NCBI RefSeq assembly: GCF_019278525.1 | Contig: NZ_CP058986.1 | Span: forward strand, 3,921,001-3,985,000 | Length of the DNA: 64,000 nucleotides | Reading direction: 5' to 3' | DNA from: Polaribacter sp. HaHaR_3_91 | Lineage (GTDB): Bacteria; Bacteroidota; Bacteroidia; Flavobacteriales; Flavobacteriaceae | Shown here: piece after piece, positions 32,811-41,757 of the stretch | How the letters are laid out: the number at the start of each line of letters is the position of its first letter | Position numbering within the stretch: position 1 is the first letter of the stretch | Translations under genes and position numbers: made by a program | The notes under the pieces: generated by a model | What the model was told of the DNA's origin: nothing | Seen by the model: only the letters and a program-made list of their open reading frames with translations | The model's database searches: none

Positions 32811-34682
32811 GTGAATTATTTATCTGTTGAAAATATCTCTAAGTCTTACGGAGAACGCGTTTTATTTGAAGACATCTCTTTTGGAATTAGTAAAGACCAA
32901 AAAGTGGCTTTTGTTGCTAAAAATGGAAGTGGTAAAACATCCATCCTAAATATTATTGCTGGTTTAGATGTTCCAGATTCTGGACAAGTAGTTAGCAGAA
33001 AAGGAATTACCATTGCTTATTTAGCTCAAAAAGACGATATCGATCCAAAGCTAACCATTGAAGAAACTATTTTTGCAACGGATAATAAAATTCTTTCTAT
33101 TGTTAATCAATATGAAAAAGCGTTATTAAACTTAGATGATACCGATGCGTATCAAGCTGCTTTTGAGCAAATGGAACATTACAATGCTTGGGATTTTGAA
33201 ACGCAATACAGACAAATTTTATCGAAATTAAAATTAGACGATTTAACTTTAAAAGTAGGTGCACTTTCTGGAGGACAAAGAAAACGACTATCTTTAGCTA
33301 TTGTTTTAATTAATAAACCCGATTTATTAATTCTAGATGAGCCTACAAATCATTTAGATTTAGAAATGATTGAATGGCTAGAAGCTTTCTTTGCCAAAGA
33401 AAAAATTACCTTATTTATGGTTACGCACGACCGTTATTTCTTAGAGCGTGTTTGTAACGAAATCTTAGAGTTAGATGAAGGTAAAATATATAAATACAAA
33501 GGGAATTACTCTTACTATTTACAAAATAAAGAAGAACGTTTAGCTCTAGAAGCTACCAATTTAGGAAAAGCTAAAAGTTTATTTAAAAAAGAATTAGAAT
33601 GGATGCGAAAGCAACCAAAAGCAAGAACTACAAAATCTAAATCTAGAACGGATGACTTTTATCAAATTAAAGAAAAAGCACATCAGCGTAGAAAAGATCA
33701 TCAAGTTCAATTAGAAATTAACATGGAACGTTTAGGAAGTAAAATTCTTGAACTTCATAAAGTTTCTAAGTCTTTTGGAGAAAAAAAGATTCTAGACAAT
33801 TTCGAATATATTTTTAAACGTGGAGAACGTGTAGGAATTATTGGTAAAAACGGAACAGGAAAATCTTCTTTTTTAAATATTATTACAGAAACTGCTCCCG
33901 TGGATTCAGGTAAAGTTATTTTGGGTGAAACTGTAAAATATGGTTATTATACGCAAGCAGGAATTGAAATAAAAGAAGGACAAAAAGTAATTGAGGTTGT
34001 TAAAGAATTCGGTGAATTTATCCCTTTATCTAAAGGAAGAAAAATTTCTGCATCACAATTATTAGAACGTTTTTTGTTTGATAAAAAGAAACAATATGAT
34101 TTTGTTGAAAAACTATCTGGAGGAGAGCAAAAACGTTTGTACTTATGTGCTGTTTTAATTCAGAATCCGAATTTCTTAATTTTAGATGAGCCTACAAACG
34201 ATTTAGATGTTGTAACATTAAATGTATTAGAAAGTTTCTTATTAGACTTTCCTGGAAACCTCTTAGTGGTTTCTCACGACCGTTATTTTATGGATAAAAT
34301 TGTAGATGCATTATTTGTTTTTAGAGGCGAAGGTGTTGTTGAAAATTTCCCAGGAAATTACTCAGATTTTAGAGCATATGATGATGGTTCTGCATTAACA
34401 GAAGCTACTGCAAAACCTATAGAAGCAAAAGAAGAGAAAAAGACTGAAAAAAAATCAAATAAAAACACCTTAACTTTTGATGAAAAGAGAGAGTTTGGTG
34501 CTTTGGAAGGAGATATTGAAAGACTTCAAAGAAGAAAAGCAACTATAGAAAAAGAGTTCTTAAATGTTGAAATTGCTGCTGACGATATTGCTAAAAAATC
34601 TGAAGAACTACAAGAAACAATCACAAATTTAGAACAAAAAGAAGAGCGCTGGTTAGAGCTTTCTATGAAATTAGAAGACTAA
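32811..34682 (+). CDS. ABC-F family ATPase (Uup/EttA-like)
   Basis: A 623-residue soluble protein with two ABC modules and no membrane segment. Module 1 has KNGSGKTS, LSGGQRKRLSLA and LILDEPTNHLD; module 2 has KNGTGKSS, LSGGEQKRL and LILDEPTNDLD. The inter-domain linker is charged, and the C-terminus (about 540-623) is a coiled coil, the Uup-like layout. ABC-F proteins act on ribosomes or nucleic-acid structures. I place the start at GTG 32811, (M)NYLSVENISKSYGE, because the upstream in-frame extension overlaps a candidate -7 box (TTTCTTTG, 32783-32790) and lacks family similarity. Confidence 0.92.
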   Translation: MNYLSVENISKSYGERVLFEDISFGISKDQKVAFVAKNGSGKTSILNIIAGLDVPDSGQVVSRKGITIAYLAQKDDIDPKLTIEETIFATDNKILSIVNQYEKALLNLDDTDAYQAAFEQMEHYNAWDFETQYRQILSKLKLDDLTLKVGALSGGQRKRLSLAIVLINKPDLLILDEPTNHLDLEMIEWLEAFFAKEKITLFMVTHDRYFLERVCNEILELDEGKIYKYKGNYSYYLQNKEERLALEATNLGKAKSLFKKELEWMRKQPKARTTKSKSRTDDFYQIKEKAHQRRKDHQVQLEINMERLGSKILELHKVSKSFGEKKILDNFEYIFKRGERVGIIGKNGTGKSSFLNIITETAPVDSGKVILGETVKYGYYTQAGIEIKEGQKVIEVVKEFGEFIPLSKGRKISASQLLERFLFDKKKQYDFVEKLSGGEQKRLYLCAVLIQNPNFLILDEPTNDLDVVTLNVLESFLLDFPGNLLVVSHDRYFMDKIVDALFVFRGEGVVENFPGNYSDFRAYDDGSALTEATAKPIEAKEEKKTEKKSNKNTLTFDEKREFGALEGDIERLQRRKATIEKEFLNVEIAADDIAKKSEELQETITNLEQKEERWLELSMKLED

Positions 34683-34768
34683 AAGTTGTTGTACAGAAGT
34701 TCGCTGAGTTTTTAAAAAAAATAGTTTTGAAAAGTTATTTTATTAGAGTTTCACCAATAAAAACTTAA

Positions 34769-34808
34769 AAATCCCCATAGAAAATAAACAAATTTTCTAT
34801 GGGGATTT
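34769..34808. terminator. Strong bidirectional terminator
   Basis: A perfect 17-bp stem, AAATCCCCATAGAAAAT and its complement, encloses the loop AAACAA and has T-rich flanks on both strands. It lies between the convergent ABC-F and exonuclease genes. Confidence 0.9.
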
Positions 34809-34856
34809 CATTTTTGGACCTCAGAGTTTCACTGTGGATCTGTATATGTAAAATAA

Positions 34857-35573
34857 CTAAACACTTACAATATCTTCTGCCCTTAATAATTCTTGGTTAT
34901 TAAAGCGCAATAAAATTTGGGCAACTGCAACGGTGTCTTTTTCACAATACTTTACAATTCTTTGTATATCTTTTTCTTGGTAATACACTTTTGCCACTTC
35001 ACTCCCATCAATATCATCTTTTGGCGATGGGATTCCTAAAATAGACGTTAATAGTTTTAGTGATGTATAATGTTTATAGTCTCCAAACTTCCATAATTCT
35101 AAAGTATCTAAATGCGGAACTTCCCACGGTTTTTTCCCGAACAAGTTTAATTTACTTGGCAATTCAATTTGATGTACTATCATTCTTCTAGCGATAAAAG
35201 GGAAATCAAATTCCTTACCATTATGCGCACATAAAACATTGTTTTTCTTATTAAAATGTAGATTTAACAATGCTTTAAACTCCGTTAAAAGTTGATGTTC
35301 ATCATCACCATAAAAAGACGTTAAGCGCAATTGTTTTTTCTTTTCAACATCTACAAAGTAACCAACAGAAATACAAACAATTTTACCAAATTCTGCCCAA
35401 ATACCAGCTCTTTCGTAAAATATTTCTGCAGAAACTTCTTCCTTACGTTGATATTGGGTTTTCTTATTGTAAAGTTCTTGTGTTTCTTCAGCTAGTTGTC
35501 CCCAATTTTCATATTCAGGAACCGTTTCAATATCCAAAAAAAGGACATCATTTAAGTTGATAGGTAAATTCAT
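34857..35573 (-). CDS. Predicted PolB-like 3'-5' exonuclease
   Basis: A 238-residue DEDD-superfamily (RNase H-like) exonuclease. The Exo I motif is VLFLDIETVPE, Exo II lies in LCAHNGKEFDFPFIARRM, and Exo III is YCEKDTVAVAQILLRF, so all acidic metal ligands are present. Length and motifs fit the stand-alone group related to the proofreading domain of DNA polymerase B. It acts on nucleic acid in the cytosol; a repair role is inferred. It is separate from its neighbours, with terminators on both sides. Confidence 0.85.
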   Translation of the reverse strand: MNLPINLNDVLFLDIETVPEYENWGQLAEETQELYNKKTQYQRKEEVSAEIFYERAGIWAEFGKIVCISVGYFVDVEKKKQLRLTSFYGDDEHQLLTEFKALLNLHFNKKNNVLCAHNGKEFDFPFIARRMIVHQIELPSKLNLFGKKPWEVPHLDTLELWKFGDYKHYTSLKLLTSILGIPSPKDDIDGSEVAKVYYQEKDIQRIVKYCEKDTVAVAQILLRFNNQELLRAEDIVSV

Positions 35574-35614
35574 AGCAATACGTTTTTCTTTTTCATTACT
35601 AAAGATAGTGAAAA

Positions 35615-35644
35615 TAAAAAAGCTCCGAAATAAATTCGAAGCTT
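35615..35644 (-). terminator. Terminator of T9SS cargo gene
   Basis: Read on the minus strand, AAGCTTCGAA pairs with TTCGGAGCTT (one G-T wobble) and is followed by a T run. It lies 26 bases after the stop of the T9SS-sorted protein gene. Confidence 0.75.
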
Positions 35645-35669
35645 AATAAAATAAAAACGCGTTTAGAAG

Positions 35670-36470
35670 TTATCTAATCACTAATTTTTTTGTGGCAGTT
35701 TTACCAGCTTCTGTAACTTTTAAAATGTAGACTCCAGAATTAATTGCAGAAACATCTAAATTTTTCTTTAAACCAGAAAAAGAAGTTGAAAATACTCTTT
35801 TACCAATTACGCTAAAAAGAGATACCTCTTTAGTATCTGAGCTATTACTAGAAATTGTGAAATTTTTATTTGTAATAGGGTTTGGATACGTTGCAAAACC
35901 TTCTATTGAATTTTTAGATAAAGAAGCAGTAGCGTTTTTTACAAATGATAAGTCATCCCAATAAACCGTAGCACCTTTATATGTTCTTAGTTCAAAATAA
36001 AAATCCACAGCACCTACTGGAGCAGTTACAGTAGCTTCATATTTAGTCCAAGTACCAACGTTATTAGTTAAGTAACCATTCGAAGCATCTCCTCCTCTTA
36101 TAATATCATTTGTTAAGTCATCTAAAACACTTTCGTTCTCAGCATCTTTCCAATAAGACCAAATACGAATATCCGTTCCATCTGTTTCAACAGATACTTT
36201 ATACCAAAGTGTAATTGTATAAACAGCTCCTGCTGTAATCCCTGTAATTGTTTGTCCTAAATCTTTAGTTCCACCAACATGTTTGGCAGAAAAAGAACCT
36301 CCATGTATTTCTGTAGCTTCTTTGGTTATACTTTCTGCTTTTGTCCAACTTGTTGGCGAAGTATCATCATCCCAATTTTCAAAACCTCCGTTTAATAACA
36401 TTTCTTGTCCAAAAGAAACTCCGGTTAAACAAAGTGTAAGTAATAAAGTAAAAATGTAATTTTTTTTCAT
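35670..36470 (-). CDS. T9SS-sorted secreted protein with CBM-like domain
   Basis: A 266-residue secreted protein: signal peptide (1-21, YIFTLLLTLCLTGVSFGQ), a jelly-roll domain (about 23-180) beginning LLNGGFENWDDDTSPTSW and ending VYWDDLSFV, as in carbohydrate-binding modules, and a type A T9SS sorting domain (about 192-266: FATYPNPITNKNFTISS, LKVTEAGKTATKKLVIR). It should be exported by the type IX secretion system and attached to the surface or released. No catalytic domain is visible, so a binding role is likely; the ligand is unknown. Confidence 0.9.
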   Translation of the reverse strand: MKKNYIFTLLLTLCLTGVSFGQEMLLNGGFENWDDDTSPTSWTKAESITKEATEIHGGSFSAKHVGGTKDLGQTITGITAGAVYTITLWYKVSVETDGTDIRIWSYWKDAENESVLDDLTNDIIRGGDASNGYLTNNVGTWTKYEATVTAPVGAVDFYFELRTYKGATVYWDDLSFVKNATASLSKNSIEGFATYPNPITNKNFTISSNSSDTKEVSLFSVIGKRVFSTSFSGLKKNLDVSAINSGVYILKVTEAGKTATKKLVIR

Positions 36471-36676
36471 GTGTTAATTATTTTAGATTTATACCCATAA
36501 AAATATGGATAATTAAGATAAAACAATCATAAACTTAATTAAATTATCGTTAATTCAATAAAAAAGACGAAATACTGAATTTTTATTAATAATAAAATCA
36601 ACGTTATATTAACGTTAATAGATTGCATTGAGATTAAATGATTGTTAAGGAGCGGCCTTAATATTATTATTATTAC

Positions 36677-36684
36677 TATTTTTG
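36677..36684 (+). promoter_or_regulatory. Promoter -7 box of two-component operon
   Basis: TATTTTTG fits TAnnTTTG and lies 24 bases before the ATG at 36709. The rest of the 36471-36708 intergenic region shows no further recognisable site. Confidence 0.5.
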
Positions 36685-36708
36685 GTGTTGCATAGTTTAA
36701 ATCTATTT

Positions 36709-37407
36709 ATGAACAAAAGTGAGATTAAAATTTTATTGGTTGATGATGAGCCAGATATTATAGAAATTGTTGGCTATAATTTAAAAAATGAAGGCTATCA
36801 GATATTTACTGCAACAAATGGAATAGAAGCTGTTAAAGCTGCTAAAAAGAATATTCCACATCTAATTTTATTAGATATTATGATGCCAGAAATGGACGGA
36901 ATAGAAGCTTGCGAAAAAATTAGAAAAGTAAAATCATTAGAAAACGTTGTTATTGCATTTTTAACAGCAAGAGGCGAAGACTACTCTCAATTAGCTGGTT
37001 TTGAGGCCGGTGCAGATGATTATATTACAAAACCTATTAAACCTAAAGTTTTAATAAGTAAAGTAAAATCTCTATTACGAAGACTAAAAACCAAAAAAGA
37101 TAGCGAAGAAACTTTTAAAATAGGTGATATTGTCATTGATAGAGATGAATATGTAGTTTATAAAGCTGGTAAAAGAATATCTCTTCCTAGAAAAGAATTC
37201 GAATTATTTTCTTTGTTAACCTCTAAACCCGGTAAAGTTTTTAAAAGAGAAGTTATTTTAGATACTGTTTGGGGAAACGAAGTTGTTGTAGGCGGTAGAA
37301 CTATTGACGTACACATTAGAAAACTACGTGAAAAAATTGGTGATGACCACTTTAAAACCGTAAAAGGAGTTGGCTATAAGTTTGTTTTAGAAGGCGCAGA
37401 GCATTAA
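36709..37407 (+). CDS. Two-component response regulator, OmpR/PhoB family
   Basis: A 232-residue DNA-binding regulator: receiver domain (1-120) with the acidic pair in ILLVDDEPD, the phospho-acceptor Asp56 in LLDIMMPEMDG, and a Lys in DDYITKPIKPK; then a winged helix (about 135-230: RKEFELFSLLTSKPGKVFKR, GRTIDVHIRKLREKIG, VKGVGYKF). I choose the ATG at 36709 because the upstream in-frame TTG overlaps the -7 box. The histidine kinase gene follows after 10 bases. The pair resembles PhoB/PhoR, but the stimulus is not evident. Confidence 0.93.
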   Translation: MNKSEIKILLVDDEPDIIEIVGYNLKNEGYQIFTATNGIEAVKAAKKNIPHLILLDIMMPEMDGIEACEKIRKVKSLENVVIAFLTARGEDYSQLAGFEAGADDYITKPIKPKVLISKVKSLLRRLKTKKDSEETFKIGDIVIDRDEYVVYKAGKRISLPRKEFELFSLLTSKPGKVFKREVILDTVWGNEVVVGGRTIDVHIRKLREKIGDDHFKTVKGVGYKFVLEGAEH

Positions 37408-37417
37408 AATTGCCCTC

Positions 37418-38458
37418 ATGAAAATTAAAAAAACATATTCTTACGCACTTTGGTCTGCCTTATATTTAACACTGCTTACAGTTGTAATCGCAGCATTATC
37501 CTATTGTTTTTTTTCTAAGCATATTGGTATTGGTTCTGTCCTTTTTTCTATTGCAGTTCTTTATGTAATTTCCTTTTTTATCATTCAGTATAGAACAGAG
37601 CACTTTATATACAGACGCCTTAAAAAAATATACGAAGATGTTTCTATCTTAGACGTAAACGATTTACGAAGAGATTCTGTAACTACAGATATTGATAAAC
37701 TTTCTAAAAGAATGCAAAGATTCGTAGAAGGTAAAAGACTAGAGATAAAAAGCTTAACTGAGAGAGATTCTTTTAGAAGAGATTTTTTAGGAAACGTTGC
37801 TCACGAACTTAAAACACCTTTATTTACAGTACAAGGCTATATTTTAACCTTAATTGAAGGAGCCGTAAACGACAAAGAAATTAGAACAAAATATCTTGAG
37901 AGAGCTAATAAAGGAGTAGAAAGGTTGGTTGCCGTTATTAAAGATTTAGATATGATTGCTAAATTAGAGAATGACGGTATGAAATTAAATAAGGATGTCT
38001 TTAACATTTTAGAATTGGTTCAAAATGTTTTTGATATGTTTGAAATGAGAGCAAAAAAAAGAAACATTACCTTAAAATTTGACAGAATTCATGAATTTCC
38101 TGTATTTGTAAAAGGAGATGCAGAAAAAATTGAACAAGTTTTAATCAACTTAATTGTAAACTCTATTAAATACGGTAAACCAAACGGAACTACTATAGTT
38201 GCTATAGAAAGTTATAATGAAGCTAAGTTTATTGTTAAAACAATAGATAATGGAGAAGGAATTAAACCACAACATCTTTCTAGACTTTTTGAAAGGTTCT
38301 ACCGAGTAGACCAAAGTAGATCTAGAGAACAAGGCGGTTCTGGTTTAGGTTTGTCTATTGTAAAACACATTATAGAAGCACACAACGAAACCATTTTATT
38401 AAAAAGTACTTATGGTGAAGGATCAGAGTTTTCTTTTACGCTCGAAAAGCCTAAATAA
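37418..38458 (+). CDS. Sensor histidine kinase, PhoR-like
   Basis: A 346-residue inner-membrane kinase. Two TM helices lie within residues 10-58 with almost no periplasmic loop, so it may sense membrane-borne or protein partners. The HisKA domain has RDFLGNVAHELKTPLF with phospho-acceptor His129. The HATPase domain has an N box (EQVLINLIVNSIKYG), DNGEGIKPQHL and GGSGLGLSIVKHI. It pairs with the regulator upstream. Its 3' end overlaps the convergent glycosyltransferase gene by 36 bases. Confidence 0.92.
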   Translation: MKIKKTYSYALWSALYLTLLTVVIAALSYCFFSKHIGIGSVLFSIAVLYVISFFIIQYRTEHFIYRRLKKIYEDVSILDVNDLRRDSVTTDIDKLSKRMQRFVEGKRLEIKSLTERDSFRRDFLGNVAHELKTPLFTVQGYILTLIEGAVNDKEIRTKYLERANKGVERLVAVIKDLDMIAKLENDGMKLNKDVFNILELVQNVFDMFEMRAKKRNITLKFDRIHEFPVFVKGDAEKIEQVLINLIVNSIKYGKPNGTTIVAIESYNEAKFIVKTIDNGEGIKPQHLSRLFERFYRVDQSRSREQGGSGLGLSIVKHIIEAHNETILLKSTYGEGSEFSFTLEKPK

Positions 38459-39481
38459 ACCTGAATCTAAGATTGTTTCAGTAGTTTTTAAACCTTTATA
38501 ATTTTCTATTTTAGAAATATCTTCTTTTACAAAATCTTTCATATTTGAAAAAGGAGCTAACTTTTTACTTTCTAAAAACGAAGCTAAATACTCTTGTTCT
38601 GGTTGATGTTCTGTAGGAATAAAAAACACTTTTTTATCTAAAACAGCTAAATCCATTATAGAGGAATAACCAGATCTGCAAATAACAATTTTACTCGAAT
38701 TGATTAATTTTTGAAGTTCTTCTGATAATAAATAATTGTAAAACGTACTATTTTTTAAAGTCCATTTTTTTTGAGTTGCTTCTACTTTACCCAAAACAAA
38801 AACAATATTTCTAGAGTCATTTTTAAAGGCTGATATCAATTTATTTTCTAAAAGGGTTCTATTGGGTTCTGGACCAGAAAAAATGATTAAAATATCAATA
38901 TTTTGAGCTGATGCTTGCTTTTTAAAACGACTTAATACTCCAATAAATTTTAAATTGATATTATTTTTGGTTGATGATAATTTTCCTGAAAACTGAGAAC
39001 CGTTATTATCAGGAATCCAACACTCATTAAACTTTTTGATTATTTTTTGATGAAAATAGGAAGTAAAAAAAGTAGTGATGCCAGATAAAACATTTATTTG
39101 ATGGGTAATATAAACAGAAGGAACTAATGAACTTCTTACTCCAAATCTGTTATCTGATATTACACCAACAACGTCTGTGTTTTTAAGTATAAAATCATTG
39201 ATAATTTTATGCTCTTCTCTAACTGCTTTTAAAACCTGAGGTATTTGCAAAAGTAATCCCAACTTTAAATTTCTATGGTAAGAAATGTTATAAGCTGGGA
39301 TTTCTATATATTCTAAACTAGGAAATTCTTTTCTTAAAAAGGTTAAAGCATTTCTGTCTGATGCAATTATTGGTGTAAAATTGTTTTCTAACAACGCATT
39401 TATAATTGGCACACAACGTGTTGCATGACCTAAGCCCCAATTTAAAGGAGCTACAATTATTTTATTTTGGGTAGCTTTCAT
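38423..39481 (-). CDS. Glycosyltransferase, GT28/MGT-like
   Basis: A 352-residue GT-B-type protein. The N-terminus IIVAPLNWGLGHATRCVPII matches the glycine-rich entry of MurG/MGT-like glycosyltransferases. The C-terminal half has DILIIFSGPEPNRTLLE and IVICRSGYSSIMDLAVLDKKVFFIPTEHQPEQEYLA, the usual donor-binding region. No membrane segment is seen. Donor and acceptor are unknown. The gene overlaps the end of the histidine kinase gene on the opposite strand. It lies downstream of purD, separated by a hairpin-family repeat. Confidence 0.85.
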   Translation of the reverse strand: MKATQNKIIVAPLNWGLGHATRCVPIINALLENNFTPIIASDRNALTFLRKEFPSLEYIEIPAYNISYHRNLKLGLLLQIPQVLKAVREEHKIINDFILKNTDVVGVISDNRFGVRSSLVPSVYITHQINVLSGITTFFTSYFHQKIIKKFNECWIPDNNGSQFSGKLSSTKNNINLKFIGVLSRFKKQASAQNIDILIIFSGPEPNRTLLENKLISAFKNDSRNIVFVLGKVEATQKKWTLKNSTFYNYLLSEELQKLINSSKIVICRSGYSSIMDLAVLDKKVFFIPTEHQPEQEYLASFLESKKLAPFSNMKDFVKEDISKIENYKGLKTTETILDSGLFRLFERKRKL

Positions 39482-39530
39482 TTTTTAATAATCACTAAAA
39501 AACTCGGATAAAACAGTTGATTTTAAACAA

Positions 39531-39608
39531 GTGCGTTAAGGATTGAAATGGCATCCTTTTTTTCTTTTTCTGAAAAAAAGATACAATGGAAAGCCTGTTA
39601 AAACGCCC
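39531..39608. repeat. Hairpin-family repeat between purD and glycosyltransferase
   Basis: The left arm GTGCGTTAAGGATTGAAATG ends in CATCC plus a T-tract. The right arm AAAAAAAGATACAATGGAAA continues GCCTGTTAAAACGCCC. GCGTT and AACGC close the outer hairpin. The spacing AAAAAAAG-N8-GAAAGC is identical to the copy at 23339-23470. Confidence 0.65.
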
Positions 39609-39622
39609 AAATAAAAATAGAT

Positions 39623-40897
39623 CTACACCAAATCGAAACCAATGTCTTTTCTGTAATTCATTTTATCGAAATGAATCTTATCGATACTTTTATAACTCTT
39701 TTCTAAAGCCTCTTCAATGGTGTCACCAAATGAGGTTACCGCGATAACTCTACCTCCACTTGTAACAACTTTGCCATCTTTAATGGTAGTTCCTGCATGA
39801 AAAACGAAAGAATCTTCTACAGTATCGTAACCTGTAATTTCTTTGTTTTTTTCATAAGCTTCTGGATATCCTCCAGAAACCAACATAACTGTAGTTGCCG
39901 TTTTATCGGTTACAGAAAACGATTTTTCGCTTAAGTTCTGATTTGCCACTCCTTCGAACAATTCAAATAAATCTGACTCAATTCTAGGCAAAACAACTTC
40001 CGTTTCCGGATCTCCCATTCTAACGTTATACTCAACCACAGAAGGGTTTCCGTTATCATTCATCAATCCAATAAAGATAAAACCTCTATAATCGATTCCG
40101 TCTTTCTGTAAACCTGCAATGGTAGGTTTTACAACCAATTCTTCTACTTTATCTAAAAATGCTTTATCTGCAAACGGTACGGGAGAAATTGCGCCCATTC
40201 CACCAGTATTTAAACCAGCATCTCCTTCGCCAATTCTTTTATAATCTTTAGCTGAAGGTAAAATTTTATAACTTTTTCCGTCTGTTAACACAAAGACAGA
40301 TAATTCTATTCCTTTTAAAAACTCTTCGATAACTACGGTTGTAGATGCATCTCCAAATTTCCCATTAGAAACCATTTCTTCTAATTCGGTTTTTGCTTCT
40401 TCTAAAGAGTTTAAAATTAACACTCCTTTTCCTGCAGCTAAACCATCTGCTTTTAAAACATAAGGCGGCTCTAAAGTTTCTAGAAAAGCAAAACCTTCTT
40501 GTAAATTATCTTTAGTAAAAGACTCGTAACGTGCTGTAGGAACACCATGTTTTTGCATGAATTGTTTAGAAAAATCTTTAGATCCTTCTAATAAAGCACC
40601 GTCTTTTTTAGGCCCGATTACTGGAATATTTTTTAACTCTTCGTCTGCCAAAAAGAAATCGTGCACACCAGCTACCAAAGGTACTTCTGGACCAACAACA
40701 ACCATTTTAATGTTGTTTTCTAATGTAACCTTTTTAACCGCTTCAAAATCAGTAACACTAATATTAATGTTGGTTGCTATTTTATCTGTTCCTGCATTTC
40801 CTGGAGCTACAAAAAGTTTATTAATTTTTTTACTTTCTAATAATTTTATAGCAAAAGCGTGTTCTCTACCTCCAGAACCTAAAATAAGTACATTCAT
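39623..40897 (-). CDS. purD: Phosphoribosylamine--glycine ligase
   Basis: It catalyses the second step of de novo purine synthesis, joining 5-phosphoribosylamine and glycine with ATP. The 424 residues show MNVLILGSGGREHAFAIKL, the conserved LFVAPGNAGT, the ATP-grasp core (PYVLKADGLAAGKGVLIL, GGMGAISPVPFADK) and the metal-binding VVEYNVRMGDPETEVVLPRI. The protein is full length. A TATATTTG box on the minus strand at 40921-40928 gives it its own promoter, so it need not depend on the polysaccharide genes upstream. Confidence 0.95.
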   Translation of the reverse strand: MNVLILGSGGREHAFAIKLLESKKINKLFVAPGNAGTDKIATNINISVTDFEAVKKVTLENNIKMVVVGPEVPLVAGVHDFFLADEELKNIPVIGPKKDGALLEGSKDFSKQFMQKHGVPTARYESFTKDNLQEGFAFLETLEPPYVLKADGLAAGKGVLILNSLEEAKTELEEMVSNGKFGDASTTVVIEEFLKGIELSVFVLTDGKSYKILPSAKDYKRIGEGDAGLNTGGMGAISPVPFADKAFLDKVEELVVKPTIAGLQKDGIDYRGFIFIGLMNDNGNPSVVEYNVRMGDPETEVVLPRIESDLFELFEGVANQNLSEKSFSVTDKTATTVMLVSGGYPEAYEKNKEITGYDTVEDSFVFHAGTTIKDGKVVTSGGRVIAVTSFGDTIEEALEKSYKSIDKIHFDKMNYRKDIGFDLV

Positions 40898-40920
40898 TGT
40901 TTGTTGTGTTGTTGTTAATG

Positions 40921-40928
40921 CAAATATA
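40921..40928 (-). promoter_or_regulatory. Promoter -7 box of purD
   Basis: TATATTTG followed by C on the minus strand matches TAnnTTTG and lies 23 bases before the purD ATG. Confidence 0.5.
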
Positions 40929-41001
40929 TTTTAAATTCTTTGGATTTCCACTTTCGTGGGAAAGACATTTTAGAAATATGAATTTTAATAATTGTTTAAT
41001 T

Positions 41002-41757
41002 TTAACTAAAACTCCATTTTAAAAAATATTTAATTGCGGATGCTAGGTGATAAAAAAATAATTTAATATTTTTTGATGAACCTTTTTGATGTTGATGAGT
41101 AATTTCTATGTTTGGATAATATAGTTTCTTTTTTCCTGAATCATCTATTTTTCTACAAATATCAGCATCTTCCATATATAAGAAATAACGTTCATCGAAC
41201 CCTTTTAGATTTTTAAAATCGGCTGCTTTAAAAAGCATAAAACAACCATGAATAAATTCTGGATAAAATGGTTTTGATAAATCTTTATTTCTATACTCGT
41301 TTTTTAAAATTTGATTTTTAGAGATCTTTAGTTTTCTATTTATCAAATCAAAAAAAGTTGGATGTTTTCTACAAACGTATTGTTTTTCTTTATTTGGATA
41401 AATAACTTTTGGTGTTATAAAAGAAACATCTTTTTCTTCTTCTAATTTACTAATTAGAATAGGAATAATTAGAGAATCAAACTCTACATCAGGATTTAAA
41501 ACCAGATGAAATTGAGAGTTGACTTTATCTAAAACTAAATTATGAGCACGACCGAAACCTATATTTTTTCCAACAAAAATATATTCAATTTCAGAAGAAA
41601 CAAAGTGTTTCTGTAACGTATTTGAAGGCGAATTATCAATTAAAAAAAGTTTCTTATCTAAATTTATTTTTAAAAAAGAGTCAATCGTTTTTTTTAATGA
41701 TGATAGATTTTCATTGTAAAGAACAATTGTAGCTGTAAGTGTAACATTTCCTGTCAT
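41002..41757 (-). CDS. Glycosyltransferase family 2 (WbbL-type)
   Basis: A 251-residue GT-A glycosyltransferase. Motifs are ATIVLYNENLSSL at the N-terminus, GKNIGFGRAHN, the DxD-like VLNPDVEF, and FIHGCFMLFKAADF followed by FDERYFLYMEDADICRK with the catalytic Asp. These are the hallmarks of WbbL-like rhamnosyltransferases, which fits the dTDP-sugar genes in the same block. The acceptor is presumably a lipid-linked oligosaccharide at the inner membrane. The gene is adjacent to the initiating transferase with no gap. Confidence 0.88.
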   Translation of the reverse strand: MTGNVTLTATIVLYNENLSSLKKTIDSFLKINLDKKLFLIDNSPSNTLQKHFVSSEIEYIFVGKNIGFGRAHNLVLDKVNSQFHLVLNPDVEFDSLIIPILISKLEEEKDVSFITPKVIYPNKEKQYVCRKHPTFFDLINRKLKISKNQILKNEYRNKDLSKPFYPEFIHGCFMLFKAADFKNLKGFDERYFLYMEDADICRKIDDSGKKKLYYPNIEITHQHQKGSSKNIKLFFYHLASAIKYFLKWSFS

